DNA from: Wyeomyia smithii
Taxonomy: Eukaryota; Arthropoda; Insecta; Diptera; Culicidae
Length of the DNA stretch: 64,000 bases
Direction: 5' to 3'
Assembly: GCF_029784165.1 (NCBI RefSeq)
Contig: NC_073696.1
Span: 89,723,310 to 89,787,309 of the forward strand
Position 1 is the first letter of the stretch. Each line of letters opens with the position of its first letter. Positions 44,989 to 55,857 of this stretch are shown here, piece after piece. The translations under genes and the position numbers were made by a program. A model generated the notes under the pieces. The model ran no database searches and had not been told where the DNA came from. It saw nothing but the letters and a program-made list of their open reading frames with translations.

Positions 44989-46375
44989 ACGCTCTCCCAA
45001 TCTCACTCGATTTTCTCAGAGGTGGCTGGACCGATCTTCATGAAATTAATTGCAAATGAGAGGTCTAGTTGCCCCATGAGACCCTATTGAATTTCATTGC
45101 AATCGGATTTTTAGTTTAGAGGTTATGTTCAAAAATGTGAAAATCACGAAACATCATTATCTCAGAAACTACGCAACCGATTTTAACAAAATTGGTTTTA
45201 AATAAACGAGCTACTTAAAAAACCCTTAACTTTTGAGTTTCATGAAGATTGAACGTGCGGTTCAGAAGTTATTTAAAGAAACGTGTTCTGGAGAGTGTTT
45301 AATCTCACTCATGTTTCTCAGAGATGGCTGGACCGATTTTCATAAAATCAGTGTCAAATGGAAGGTCTAGTTGCCCCATAAGACCCTATTGATTTGTTTT
45401 GTAATCGGAAAATTACTTTGCCTGTTATGTTAAAAAATGTGAAATCCAGCTATGAAAAGGAACATATTCCGAAGACTACTCAAACTCACTCACTTTTCTC
45501 AGAGATGGCTGAACCGATTTTCACGAAATAAGTGTCAAATGAAAGGTCTAGCTGCCTCATAACACCCTATTGAATTTCAATGTAATCGGACTGTAACTTC
45601 GTCTGTAAAGTACCAGAATGTGAAAATCACGAAACTTCATTATCTCAGAAAGTACACAACCGATTTGAACAATATTGGTTTCAAATGAACGGGCTAGTTA
45701 AAGGTTAATTCATGAATTTTATAGTGATTAAACACGTGGTTCAAAAATTGTGAAAAGAAACATGTTCCGGTGACTTTTCAAATTCACTCGTTTTCCCGAA
45801 AATGGCTGGACTAAATTCAACAAACTGAGTGTCAGATGAAAAGTTTGGCTTTCCTATAGGTTCCCATTTTATTTGACTATAATCGTATTTTTATTCCAAC
45901 CGTTATGTATTAAATTATAAAAATAACGGAAATCTATTATCTCAAAGATCCCACGACTTATTTGAACATATCTAGTGTCATTTGAACAGGTTGTCTCTCA
46001 AACTCACAAGTAAGAAATTTCATAGCAATTTGATATGTGGTCAAAAGTTATGAAAAGAAACGAAATTCAAAGACTATTTAAAACTGTAACTGCTTTGATC
46101 AAAACATATGGCCTCAACAAAATTTAAATTTGGTATTGTGCTATTCGTACGTTCCCGGTACTGCTCGTGATTGAAGTGTACGAAATTCAAAATCATCTCT
46201 TCTATTTCGCTATTTCTTCACACGTATATTTTACTCCTAGTTAATAATTTTTTTAACTTTTTGCCTTTCTCCTAGAAAGGTATAGCAATCACTTGCAAAA
46301 CCGAAGATATGAAAGTACTCCAAAGGGCCGAATGGCATATATCACTCGACTCAGTTCGACGAGCTGAGCATTTTC

Positions 46376-46434
46376 TGTATGTGTGTGTGTTTGTGTGTAT
46401 GTGTGTATGTGTGTGCGTGTGTGTGTGTATGTGC
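46376..46434. repeat. (TG)n microsatellite, unit 2
   Basis: Interrupted TG/TATG tract; the ORFs that cover it on both strands are translation of the repeat. Confidence 0.9.
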
Positions 46435-47699
46435 AGATTTTTATTTTCACTCACTTTTCTCAGAGATGGTTGGACCGATTTTAATGAAATTATATGCAAA
46501 TGAAAGTTCTAGTTGCCCCATAAAACCCTATTAAATTTCATTGTAATTGGATTTTTATTTTGTAGGTTTTGTTTAAAGATGTAAAAATCACGAAACATCA
46601 ATATCTCAGAAACCACACAACCGATTTCAATAAAATTGGTATCAAATGAACGGGCTATTTCAAAAACCCTTAACTTTTGAATTTTATAGAGATTGAACAT
46701 ATGGTTCAAAAGTTATGAAAAGTAACGTCTTCTGAAGACTGTTTAATTTCACTCATGTTTCTCAGAGATGGCTGGACCGATTTCCACATAATCAGTGTCA
46801 TATGAAAGGTCTAGTTACCCCATAAGACCCTATTGATTTTTTTGCAATCGGACTATTACTTTGCCTGTTATGTTTAAAAATGTGAAATCTAGCTATGAAA
46901 AGAAACATATTCCGAAGAATACATAAACTCACTCACTTTTCTCAGAGATGCCTGAACCGATTTTCACGAAATAAGTGTCAAATGAAAGGTCTAGCTGACT
47001 CAAAACACCCTATTGAATTTTACTGCAATCGAACTGTAACTTCGTCTGTAAAGTACCAAATTGTAAAAATCACGAAACTTCATTATCTCAGCATCAATGA
47101 TGAACAGGCTAGTTAAGGGTTAACTGATGAATTATGATCTAACACGTGGTTTCAAAGTTTGGCTGCCCTATACGTTCCCATTTCATTTGATTATAATCGA
47201 AGTAAGCAACCGTTATGTATTAAATTGTTAATAAAACAACGAAATTCTATTATGTCAAAGATTACACGACTTATTTGAACATAACTAGTGTCATACGAAT
47301 GAGTCATCTCTCAAACTTACAAATAACAAACTTCATAACAATTTGATATGTGGTTCAAAAGTTATGGAAAGAAAAAAAATTTAAAGGCTATTTAAAACTA
47401 TACCTGCTTTGATCAATATATGTGGCTACAATATAATTTAAATGTGCTATCGTACCATTTGAATGTTCCCGGTATCGCTCGTGATTGAATTGTTCGAAAT
47501 TAAGAATCATTACTTTTATTTCGCTATTTATTGAACATTTACATTACGTCAAATTTCATATTTTATACTTATATTACAACATCATTATTTTAGAACCCAA
47601 AAAGCGAAAACACATTTATTGGATTGAAGCGTTCATGTAAATCTTTTTTTACAAATAATAAGTTTGAATGAGAAAGGCTGGGTCTGACCGATAGGTGGA

Positions 47700-48370
47700 T
47701 TAATTTAGGTTTTTTTTTGTGAGAACATCATCCGCTAGTAGTGCAATGCAATACGTCTCTTCCGCATCCGAAACTGGCAAATCGAGACTAAATACAAGTT
47801 AATTTTCCACATCATGAAACAGAACTCTGGATATGAGCAATAATTACATGGTTCATTAAATTATATTGGTATTTACACTATTGTGGTAATAATTTAATTC
47901 ACTAAGCGAAACACAGCCAGTCTCATGAGCTGTAATTAATTTTGGTTTCTAATAGGTATAACAATAGTCTTGATTGATGTTGGCTTTGTGCCTCGGTATA
48001 TGCGGCTTACCTGAGCGTTCTTGAAGATGTTTCATCTATCTAGTTTTAGACGAAAATAACACTGGTGAACACAGTTTTTGTTATAGACTCATTCTATCTA
48101 GAAGATCTAGATTAATGATTGTCATTGGAGTATTACTAGTTCAAAACCACTGGAAAGTTGTCATTTTTCATGCGTGTTGTTGCGTCTCATGGCCATATGG
48201 CAATCGCAAAAGTTAAAAAGTTATCAAGGGATGACTTTTGGGGAATTGTCTGAACTTTCAATTAAAAAGAACAATTGAACAGTTAAAAAGATTGATATAT
48301 GGTTGTGGCCATCTCCAATCCTAAAAATCTCAGTTGATTACATAATCGATGTAGTGTCCTTTCCTCCTGT
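47700..48370. other. No feature recognised
   Basis: AT-rich spacer between the tandem array and the RTE element. Confidence 0.5.
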
Positions 48371-48561
48371 TACTTACTTTACTTTTTTACTTACTTACTT
48401 TTAAGGCGACAGACCGATTATCGATCCAGTGCACACCAAGAGCTCGCCGATCAGCCTCTTTCAGCGTCCATGATTCATGGCCGTAGAGAGCCACCGGAAG
48501 AATCAGTGTTTTATAGAGTGCAAGTTTAGTACGGATTTGCAGACTGCGGGACCTTAGCTGG

Positions 48562-48894
48562 TTACGTAGTCCGTAAAAGGCCCCTGGCTGCTATCCGCCT
48601 CTTTATCTCACGGCTAACCTCGTTGTCACATGTCACTAATGTTCCCAGGTAAATAAATTCGTCGACTACTTCAAATGTTTCCCCATCTAGCACCACCGCA
48701 GCACCAACATCCGACGGACTACCACGCACTCTGCCAGCCACCATGTATTTCGTTTTGGCAGAGTTTATGACGAGCCCTAATCTCACAGCTTCCCTCCTGA
48801 GAGGTCCGAAGGCCTCTTCCACAGCTCTACGGTTGCGACTTCGACTTCGTAATGATGGTGCCGCTTCTCTGCACACCAGCCCTCCGTATAGCAC
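48562..48894 (-). pseudogene. RTE reverse transcriptase, part after the FADD box
   Basis: Shows RRAVEEAFGPLRREAVRLGL, INSAKTKYMVAG, DGETFEVVDEFIYLGTLVT and EVSREIKRRI. The preceding ORF ends at about 48840 just where FADDIDI should come; roughly 45 bases including the catalytic box are deleted at that junction, which also shifts the frame. The remaining 3' coding part goes to about 48400 with stops. Confidence 0.82.
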
Positions 48895-49945
48895 CTTCCA
48901 ATGCGATGTTGAACAATAAGTTCGACAGCCCGTCGCCCTGCTTCAAACCATCTAACGTCACGAACGAGTCCGATATCTCACCGGCTATCCTGACGCTTGA
49001 TGTAGAACCTTCAAGGGTGGCACGAATCAGCCTAATCAGCTTTGTTGGGAAGCCATGTTCAATCATAATCTGCCATAACTCATTTCTCTTGACTGAATCG
49101 TACGCTGCCCTGAAGTCTATGAACAGATGGTGCGTCTGCAAGTTGTATTCTCGAAATTTATCGAGGATTTGTCGCAAGGTAAACATTTGGTCCGTCGTGG
49201 AGCGTCCCCCTCGAAAACCGCATTGGTACTCGCCAACAAAGGTCTCCTGCAACGGCCTCAGTCTGTGGAACAGGATGCGGGAGAGAATTTTGTACACGGT
49301 ATTGAGAAGAGTTATGCCCCGATAATTGCTACAGTCCAGGCGATGGCCTTTTTTGTAGATCGGGCATATGAGACCCTCCAACCAGTCCGAGGGCAATTCT
49401 TCATCAGACCACACTCTTAGCATGATCCGATGGATGGCACGATACAGCTGTTCGCTCCCGACTTTGGAGAGTTCGGCGGGAATGCCGTCCTTCCCGGCTG
49501 CCTTGCAGTTTCTCAGCTCTTGCACTGCTTTCTTCACCTCGTCCATGGATGGTGGATCCACAGCTTGACCATCATTCTCAATAGTCATCCTGCTCCTTTC
49601 GACTCCACTGTTTCCCTCACCGTTCAACAGCACACTGAAGTGTTCCTTCCAACGCCTGGCCACCTCTGTTTTATCGGTTATCAGGTTCCCCTCCCTATCG
49701 TTGCACATGACAGGGGCTGACACGTGTCGGTTCCTGATTCCGTTGACCTTCTTGTAGAAGCTTCTCGCATCGTGCCTGGAGAAACAACCTTCCGCCTCCG
49801 CAAGAATACGCTCCCAATGCTGTCGTTTCTTCCGGCGATGGAGTCTCTTTTCAGCGGCTCTTGCATCTCGATATCTACCCATGCTCTGACGAGTCACAGC
49901 CGTGGCCAACATGTGACCCCTGGCGAGGTTCTTCTCTTCCGTCAC
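48827..49945 (-). pseudogene. RTE reverse transcriptase, N-terminal and palm part
   Basis: 372 codons. RT blocks: KAAGKDGIPAELSKVGSEQL, WLEGLICPIYKKGHRLDCSN, YRGITLLNTVYKILS, YQCGFRGGRSTTDQMFTLRQ, THHLFIDFRAAYDSVKR and LDGLKQGDGLSNLLFNIALE. It is separated from the endonuclease ORF by one in-frame TAG (at 49955), so both were one protein, as in RTE elements. It ends prematurely at the deletion that removed the FADD box. Confidence 0.87.
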
Positions 49946-49954
49946 TCGCTGGCA

Positions 49955-51040
49955 CTAAGCGTCAAACCACTCATAGGGCGCAGCTGCCGCAGTTGTACCC
50001 AACACTTCTCGCGCTGTAGTGCTGATCGAACTGTGGATGTGCCTCCACTGTTCATTCAGGTTCCCTTCAAATCTTTCCTCAATCGGTTTATCAACTTTCT
50101 GCGAGTACTCTGCAGCCACTCCTTCAGTTGATAGCCGCTGGATGTTCAACTGCATCCTCCTCGTTGCCTTGGATTTCAGCACGTTGGACAGCCGGGCGCG
50201 GATTTTGGCTACTACGAGATAGTGATCCGAGTCAACGTTCGGTCCTCTGAACGACCTCACGTCTGTTACGTCTGAAAAGTGCCGTCCATCAATCAGAACG
50301 TGGTCAATTTGAGAGCAAAGCTCTCCATTCGGGTGCATCCAGGTGTGCTTACGTATGTTTCGGCGTGCAAAATAAGTGCTACATATAGCCATCCCCCTAG
50401 CTGCAGCGAAATTAACAAGCCTCAGGCCATTGTCATTCGTAGTAGAGTGGAAGCTTTCCCTACCAGTTACGGGGCGGAAGAAGTCTTCCTGCCCGACCTG
50501 TGCATTTGCATCTCCGATGACAATCTTTATATCGTGTCCTGGGCACTCATTGTATGTCTTTTCCAGGAGCTCATAGAACTCCTCCTTTTCGTCATCGGGT
50601 TTCTCGTTGGTCGGTGCGTACACATTTATTAGGCTGTAGTTGAAGAATTTGCCCTTAATTCTCAACACGCATATACGGTCACTGATCGGCCTCCATCTAA
50701 TGACACGCTTCATCTGTTTTCCAATTAGCACGAAACCGACTCCTCTTTCTGCTTTCACGCCGCCGCTATAGTAGATGTGGGTCTTAAATGAAGTGTCCGC
50801 AATAGGATCTACTGCTCGGAATTCGCGTTCTCCCGATTTCGGCCACCGCACCTCTTGGATGGCTGCAGCCTCCACATTCACCTTCCGCAGCTCTCTAGCC
50901 AGGATACTTGCGCGTGCCGGTTCGAGTAGAGTCCTTACATTAAAAGTACCGAGTTTCCAATAATCGTTGTCCGTTTTCGTTCGCCTAGGTCCATGCCGAT
51001 TATTCCGTTCCGTATTTGTATCTGGATTGTTCGTAGTATT
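49955..51040 (-). pseudogene. RTE AP-endonuclease domain
   Basis: Endonuclease blocks in order: LGTFNVRTLLEPARASILA, AAIQEVRWPKSG, GVGFVLIGKQ, NVYAPTNEKPDDEKEEFYEL, VIGDANAQVGQED, TWMHPNGELCSQIDHVLIDG and NVDSDHYLVVAKIRARLSNV. The catalytic Asn, Glu, Asp/Asn and Asp-His positions are all visible. The ORF seems to start at 51073, but its first dozen residues come from the poly(A) end of the inserted R1 element; the true N-terminal part lies beyond 55858. A TAG at 49955 ends it. Confidence 0.87.
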
Positions 51041-51310
51041 TTTTTTTTTTAAAGGTGGCGGGGAAATCTGCAAACAGACACCTGAGAAGAGAACTCAGGG
51101 TGTGGGGATGAGACTAGGGGAGAGATGCTGGGGTAGTTACACTCGCCCAGACACCTACTGATCCCTGTCCCGACCCACTAAAACCCCTCCAGTCTCCAGC
51201 CCTGGTCTTCCCGGAACGACGGTTAAGTATTACGTCGGGGAGTGGCTTTTGTGCGTGATGCACCCTCTTTACTCTTATAACCTCCTAGCTAACTACCTGG
51301 AGACTGGTAA

Positions 51311-51788
51311 TTAGCTACCACTGGCGTGTTGGTGGTTGACCCGCCACACACGTTGCAGCTCCAGAACAATCTGAGAGGCGGCCGAACAGACCGCGTTCCA
51401 GATGTCCGGGTCGTCGCACATCCTCCGGACTAGATTGTCCGGAGTAGTGCCAGGCCCGCTCACAGCCATCATGTTGCTCCTCGCTCTTGCGAAACGGGGG
51501 CATACGAAGAAGACATGCTCAGCAGTCTCCTCCTCCTCCACGCACTCGGGACACATGGGGGACACCGCGTGTCCGAACCTGTGCAGATATTGCCTGAAAC
51601 AACCATGGCCTGACAGGATTTGTGTCAGGTGGAAGTTCACTTCGCCATGTCGTCTCCCGACCCAGCCGGATATCTCCGGTATGAGTCGGTGCGTCCATCT
51701 GCCCTTTGTGGAGTTGGACCATTCCCGCTGCCAGCGGAGCATCGAGAATGACCTTCTGGTACCTCGTATGCCCCTTGTGTCACGTTGG
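51311..51788 (-). pseudogene. R1 ORF2 C-terminal part, out of frame
   Basis: Continues ORF2 in another frame: RWQREWSNSTKGRWTHRLIP, GYxxQ-type region FRQYLHRFGHAVSP, then CPECVEEEETAEHVFFVCPR (a C-x2-C...H...C finger) and a tail to 51311. A single-base indel between about 51785 and 51800 separates it from the main ORF2. It is the only obvious break in this LINE. Confidence 0.83.
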
Positions 51789-54362
51789 TCACTCTCTGTC
51801 CTCCTTGATGGCGATGCTGATAGGCATCATGCCGGACAAGACACAGATTGCATCGTATGACACCGTACGATACGCACTCGCAGCTCTCAGGCACATGAGC
51901 CTGTAGGTACTTTCCAGTTTACCACGGTAACTGTTAGTACCTAGCGCTCTGGACCACACTGGCCCACCATACCTAAGTATGGACGAAACCACGCTGGCAA
52001 GAAGTCTTCGCTTGCTGCCATAAACCGCTGAGCTATTGGACATCATACGAGATAGTGCTGCAATAGCCGATGAGGCCCTCTTACAGGCATAGTCGACGTG
52101 ACTCCCGAACGTGAGCTTGTCGTCCACCATAACCCCCAAGAGCTTCAGGGATCGCTTCGAGGTGATGGTGCAGTCTCCGACTCTGACCACCGCCTGTTGC
52201 TCCGATTTACGGTTGTTCACAACCGTGACCTCCGTCTTATGATGCGCGAGCTCCAGTTTCCTGGAGCGCATCCAGTCCTCGACCTTGCGTATACAGTGCG
52301 CGGCCGTCAACTCGACCTCCTCGATAGACTCGCCGTAAACCTCCAGCGTTATGTCGTCTGCAAAGCCGACGATCACAACCCCTACAGGGAACTTGAGTTT
52401 CAACACTCCGTCATACATGACATTCCACAACACCGGGCCCAGGATAGAACCTTGCGGAACTCCTGCGGTAATTGAGACGCACTTCTGACCCTCCTCCGTG
52501 TCGTAAACAAGCACTCGATTCTGGAAATAATTTTCCAGAATCTTGTACAGCGACACCGGTACATGGATGCTCCTGAGCGCGAGCGCTATGGAGTCCCAAC
52601 TGGCACTATTGAACGCATTCTTCACGTCGAGCGTGACGATTGCGCAGTAGCGTATTCCCCTTCTCTTGCGCTGGATTGCTACCTCCGCCGTCTTGATGAC
52701 GGAAGAGATTGCGTCCAGCGTGGACCTGCCCTTCCGGAAGCCGAACTGGTTACTTGCCAGACCGTGTACACCCTCCGTGTACCTCACCAGTCTGTTGAGG
52801 ATGATCCTCTCAAGCACCTTGCCCGCGGTGTCCAGCAGGCAGATAGGCCTGTATGCCGATGGGTCCCCTGGCGGTTTCCCAGCCTTCGGCAATAAGACCA
52901 GTCTCTGCCGCTTCCACCTGTCCGGAAAGAGACAGTCATCCAGGCACCTCTGCATGACTGCCCTGAACAGCCCGGGGGCCGTTTTTATCGCAAGCCTGAT
53001 CGCCAGGTTAGGGATACCATCCGGTCCCGGTGCCTTGCTCACCTTTAGGGATTTGGCGATCACGATGAGTTCCTCATTCGTAACCCTTGCCTCCTCCCCT
53101 GCCTCGACACGGCTGTCGTCGCTCACGGATTGGATGCTCGGGAGGTTGGCCGACCATCTCTGGTCTATGTCTGAGATACTGGAACGTCGGACGTGAGACT
53201 CGACTGCCGGAGGCCAAGGACTTGGCTCGTGGCGTGGAAAGAGTCCCTCGATGATACGCTCCAGCATCGCTGGTGATCGCTCTGCAGGCGCCAGCGCGCC
53301 TTTAGTCTTGGCCATTACGATCCTGTAGGCGCCACCCCACGGATTTGTATTGGCACTCGCACATAGCCTATCGAAGCAGGCCCTCTTGCTGGCCTTTATC
53401 GCACTCTTTAGCATCGATCTTGCCGAACTGAATGCTGCGCGGCGCTCTGTCCTCTCTTCTTCTTTTCGCGCACGCTGCATCCTCCGTCTTGCACGGAGGC
53501 ACGCACTGCGAAGGTCGGCTATCGCGTCCGTCCACCAGTAAACCGGTGGCTTTCCATTCCTAGGTTGGCGAGTCCTAGGCATGGTGGCGTCGCACGCCCG
53601 CGATAGCATAGCAACCAGTTGGTCAGCAGTCGGGCGGAGCCAACTGCCCCCCTCGCGCTCCCTTCTCATTGCCTCTTCGAATACCTCGGCATCAAAGTGC
53701 GATGTCTTCCACCCGCGAACGGTCGGAGTGTTGGCTCTACCCGTCGCTTGCCGCCTCTCGTTGTTGTCTACACTATAACAGACCGCCTGGTGGTCGCTAT
53801 TAGTGTAGCCATCGTCTACCCTCCAGTTCTTGATCAGTCCTGGGCTGGAGAACGTCACGTCGATGATCGACTCCGCACCATTTCTGCTAAATGTACTTTT
53901 GTTCCCAACGTTGGCCAGATCTAGGTTGAGCTTTGCAAAAGCCCCCAACAGGATCTGGCCCCTCTGGTTCGTAAAGCGACTTCCCCACTCAACAGCCCAA
54001 GCGTTGAAGTCGCCCGCCACCACCAACGGCGTTAGGCCCGTTAGCTCCATGGATAGGAGGTCGACCATCTGGGTGAACCTTTCGGTAGACCAACGTGGCG
54101 GAGCATAGCAACTGCAGTAGAACACTCCGTTTACCTTAGCAACTACGTACCCTTCTTCTGAGGTTGAGACAACCTCCTGAACCGGGAACTTGCTTGTCGT
54201 ACATATGGCCGCCAAACTGGACTTATCCGCAACCCAGTTACCGTTTCCGGGAGGGATGCGGTAGGGATCCGATATGACGGCGATGTCCGACAACGACTCA
54301 GTGGCTGCTTGGTGTAGCAGCTGCTGAACCGCGAAGCAATGGTTCAGGTTCAGTTGCGTCAC
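51789..54362 (-). CDS. R1-type ORF2: endonuclease and reverse transcriptase
   Basis: 857 codons. Endonuclease: YCSCYAPPRW, VVAGDFNAWAVEWGS (about residue 115-130), SIIDVTFSS and NSDHQAV (about 190). RT: VSKAPGPDGIPNLAIRLAIK, WKRQRLVLLPKAGKPPGDPS, YRPICLLDTAGKVLERI, SNQFGFRKGRSTLDAIS, VTLDVKNAFNSASWD, ITAGVPQGSILGPVLWNVMY and the catalytic VGFADDITLEVYG (about 665). The indicated first codon is GTG, and there is no ATG near the start; the frame overlaps the end of ORF1, whose stop lies at 54365-54367. ORF2 is therefore probably made by coupling to ORF1 rather than from its own AUG. A frameshift truncates the C-terminus at 51789. Confidence 0.9.
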   Translation of the reverse strand: MTQLNLNHCFAVQQLLHQAATESLSDIAVISDPYRIPPGNGNWVADKSSLAAICTTSKFPVQEVVSTSEEGYVVAKVNGVFYCSCYAPPRWSTERFTQMVDLLSMELTGLTPLVVAGDFNAWAVEWGSRFTNQRGQILLGAFAKLNLDLANVGNKSTFSRNGAESIIDVTFSSPGLIKNWRVDDGYTNSDHQAVCYSVDNNERRQATGRANTPTVRGWKTSHFDAEVFEEAMRREREGGSWLRPTADQLVAMLSRACDATMPRTRQPRNGKPPVYWWTDAIADLRSACLRARRRMQRARKEEERTERRAAFSSARSMLKSAIKASKRACFDRLCASANTNPWGGAYRIVMAKTKGALAPAERSPAMLERIIEGLFPRHEPSPWPPAVESHVRRSSISDIDQRWSANLPSIQSVSDDSRVEAGEEARVTNEELIVIAKSLKVSKAPGPDGIPNLAIRLAIKTAPGLFRAVMQRCLDDCLFPDRWKRQRLVLLPKAGKPPGDPSAYRPICLLDTAGKVLERIILNRLVRYTEGVHGLASNQFGFRKGRSTLDAISSVIKTAEVAIQRKRRGIRYCAIVTLDVKNAFNSASWDSIALALRSIHVPVSLYKILENYFQNRVLVYDTEEGQKCVSITAGVPQGSILGPVLWNVMYDGVLKLKFPVGVVIVGFADDITLEVYGESIEEVELTAAHCIRKVEDWMRSRKLELAHHKTEVTVVNNRKSEQQAVVRVGDCTITSKRSLKLLGVMVDDKLTFGSHVDYACKRASSAIAALSRMMSNSSAVYGSKRRLLASVVSSILRYGGPVWSRALGTNSYRGKLESTYRLMCLRAASAYRTVSYDAICVLSGMMPISIAIKEDRE

Positions 54363-54364
54363 CC

Positions 54365-55774
54365 TTACGCCCGTGGTTTCGCAGCCGGCTTACCGGCTGG
54401 GCACCTGGGGCCTCCCATAAAGTGTTTGGCGTCCCGTTTCCCGGAACATACCATGCACTTGGGAGACTCCACACAGTCCTTTGCTTTATGGCCTGCACCT
54501 CCACATCGCCTGCACAGCTGGCTCCTATCGGGCCCCTTGCAGGTCCAGGACTTATGTCCGCCCTCAAAGCACCGGAAGCAAATGTCTGGTTGCTGTAGTA
54601 TGCCCAGAGGACATACAGACCAGCCGACCTTCAACTTGCCCTCTTTCAGGGCCAGGTTAGCGTCCGCCGACGGTAGTCGGAAGGTAGCTATCTGGGTCCC
54701 CGCCGGACCTTTGCGGAGGCGGATTGACTCCTTAGCCACCTCCACCCCGCACTTCGCTTTTAGGGCTTGTGCAATGTCGCACCCCTCAGTGATTTCGTCC
54801 AGGTTTTTAAGCTGGAGAGTCACTTCTGAGGTGAGTGCCCGCACTTGCACCTCCTTCCCTAGGACCTTTTCAGCTACCGTTTTGTAGGTAGCCCCCTTGT
54901 TCTTGGCGTCCTTCCGGAGCTCAAGTATCATCTCGCCAGTGCGAGATCGGCGGATACTCCGCACATCCGCCCCCAGATCCTTGAGCTGGGTTTCCCCCCT
55001 CATCTTCTTCAAGACTTCTGAGTACTTCGACCCATCCGTCTTGAGTATGAGGGCATCACCCCTACTCCGCGCCTTTTTGACCTTTTTTGGTCCTCTGGCC
55101 GCTCCGCCATCATGTCGCGTCGCACCTTCCCGACGCTTCCTATCCTCTACGGTAGTCCAAGGGTTGCCCGTAGCCTCCACCTGTGCCTTTTCCGCGGTGG
55201 ACCTTGAACCGGTTGGCGTGTGTTCCCGTGGGAGTAGCACGACCAATCGTTTCTTGGTGTTCCCGGGGGCCGTTTCCCCCGGGGACTGCCTCGTTCGCTT
55301 AGCGACCTGCCCCGTGGAGCAGACCGACGCGAACGAGGGGGCGTCTGTCTGCACCTCTTTAGATGCAGTCGCCCTCCCGGTCCTGGCCGCTTTCTCGGCC
55401 GCCTTCTTCCGAGCTACGAGTTCTTCGTGCTCCTCTCTGGCTTCATCAATGGTGCTCCGAAGCAGGAGGAGGCTCTGCTTCAGGTCGCCAGCGATGTTTC
55501 GCCTGTTCGCCAAGAACTCGATTATGGCATCGAGTTGTTCAGACAGCGCCGCCACTCTTGGCCGCGTGTCCATACACCTTTCGACGGCCTTGACTAGCAA
55601 GGGACCGTCTACCGAGATGTCTGGTGTGGACACCGACGGATTCGCCGTTTTTCCACCTCCAGACTTCGCCGCATCCGTCTCCGCCTTCTTCTGCGGAGAC
55701 CGCTGGATGCCACCTCGTGCGAAGGGATTTGGTAACCCCTCCGCACCCGTCTCTTTTGTTTTTGAGTTCAACAT
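54365..55774 (-). CDS. R1-type ORF1 (gag-like, zinc knuckles)
   Basis: 469 codons from an ATG at 55774 (MLNSKTKETGAEGLPNPF), intact. The N-terminal third is charged with a likely coiled coil (about residues 65-140, LLLRSTIDEAREEHEELVAR). The middle has basic stretches (RGPKKVKKARSRG). The C-terminus holds an RNA-recognition-like region and three zinc knuckles: CFRCFEGGHKSWTC, CRRCGGAGHKAKDC and CMVCSGKRDAKHF...C (residues about 408-460). Such proteins bind the LINE RNA and form its ribonucleoprotein. It ends 3 bp before the first called codon of ORF2. Confidence 0.9.
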   Translation of the reverse strand: MLNSKTKETGAEGLPNPFARGGIQRSPQKKAETDAAKSGGGKTANPSVSTPDISVDGPLLVKAVERCMDTRPRVAALSEQLDAIIEFLANRRNIAGDLKQSLLLLRSTIDEAREEHEELVARKKAAEKAARTGRATASKEVQTDAPSFASVCSTGQVAKRTRQSPGETAPGNTKKRLVVLLPREHTPTGSRSTAEKAQVEATGNPWTTVEDRKRREGATRHDGGAARGPKKVKKARSRGDALILKTDGSKYSEVLKKMRGETQLKDLGADVRSIRRSRTGEMILELRKDAKNKGATYKTVAEKVLGKEVQVRALTSEVTLQLKNLDEITEGCDIAQALKAKCGVEVAKESIRLRKGPAGTQIATFRLPSADANLALKEGKLKVGWSVCPLGILQQPDICFRCFEGGHKSWTCKGPDRSQLCRRCGGAGHKAKDCVESPKCMVCSGKRDAKHFMGGPRCPAGKPAAKPRA

Positions 55775-55857
55775 TTTTGTTTATTGGGTCCCCCTACCAG
55801 CCGCTATCCTTATCCATAATGGAGTTCATAGTATTGGATTGGATTGTTCGTAGTATT

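Larger units (their letters stand above)
44831..47678. repeat. Tandem pair of ~1.43 kb units made of sub-repeats
   Basis: Unit 1 (44831-46262) and unit 2 (46263-47678) both start GCCTTTCTCCTAGAAAGG, continue through GACGAGCTGAGCATTTTCTG and a (TG)n tract, and then contain sub-repeats with the core CTCAGAGATGGCTGGACCGA. These cores start near 45005, 45303, 45486 and 45783 in unit 1 and near 46448, 46748 and 46928 in unit 2, so the spacing alternates at about 300 and 180 bp. The array ends with AGAAAGGC (47671-47678), the inverse of the GCCTTTCT start. No protein is encoded. Confidence 0.85.
51041..55839 (-). mobile_element. R1-clade LINE, near full length
   Basis: 4.8 kb on the minus strand, with an A-tail (T run 51041-51050), a 3' untranslated region (51051-51310), ORF2, ORF1 and a 5' leader of only about 65 bp. 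The 18-bp target duplication TGGATTGTTCGTAGTATT lies at 51023-51040 and 55840-55857. It is clearly more GC-rich than the surroundings. CCHC knuckles in ORF1, the endonuclease/RT order and the C-terminal CPEC-type finger in ORF2 indicate the R1 clade. It is inserted in an RTE copy, not in rDNA. Confidence 0.9.

Noticed and set aside
46272..46503. ORFs with Thr-His or Cys-Val repeats on both strands (similar at 44773-45006)
   Set aside because: Translations of the TG microsatellites in the tandem units.
51001..51073. RTE endonuclease ORF starting at 51073
   Set aside because: The first residues are read from the A-tail and 3' end of the inserted R1 element; the real upstream coding part is at 55858-56220.
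54897..55853. 318-codon plus-strand ORF
   Set aside because: It is antisense to the intact ORF1 of the R1 element; GC-rich sequence produces long shadow frames. The same applies to plus ORFs across 49-54 kb.
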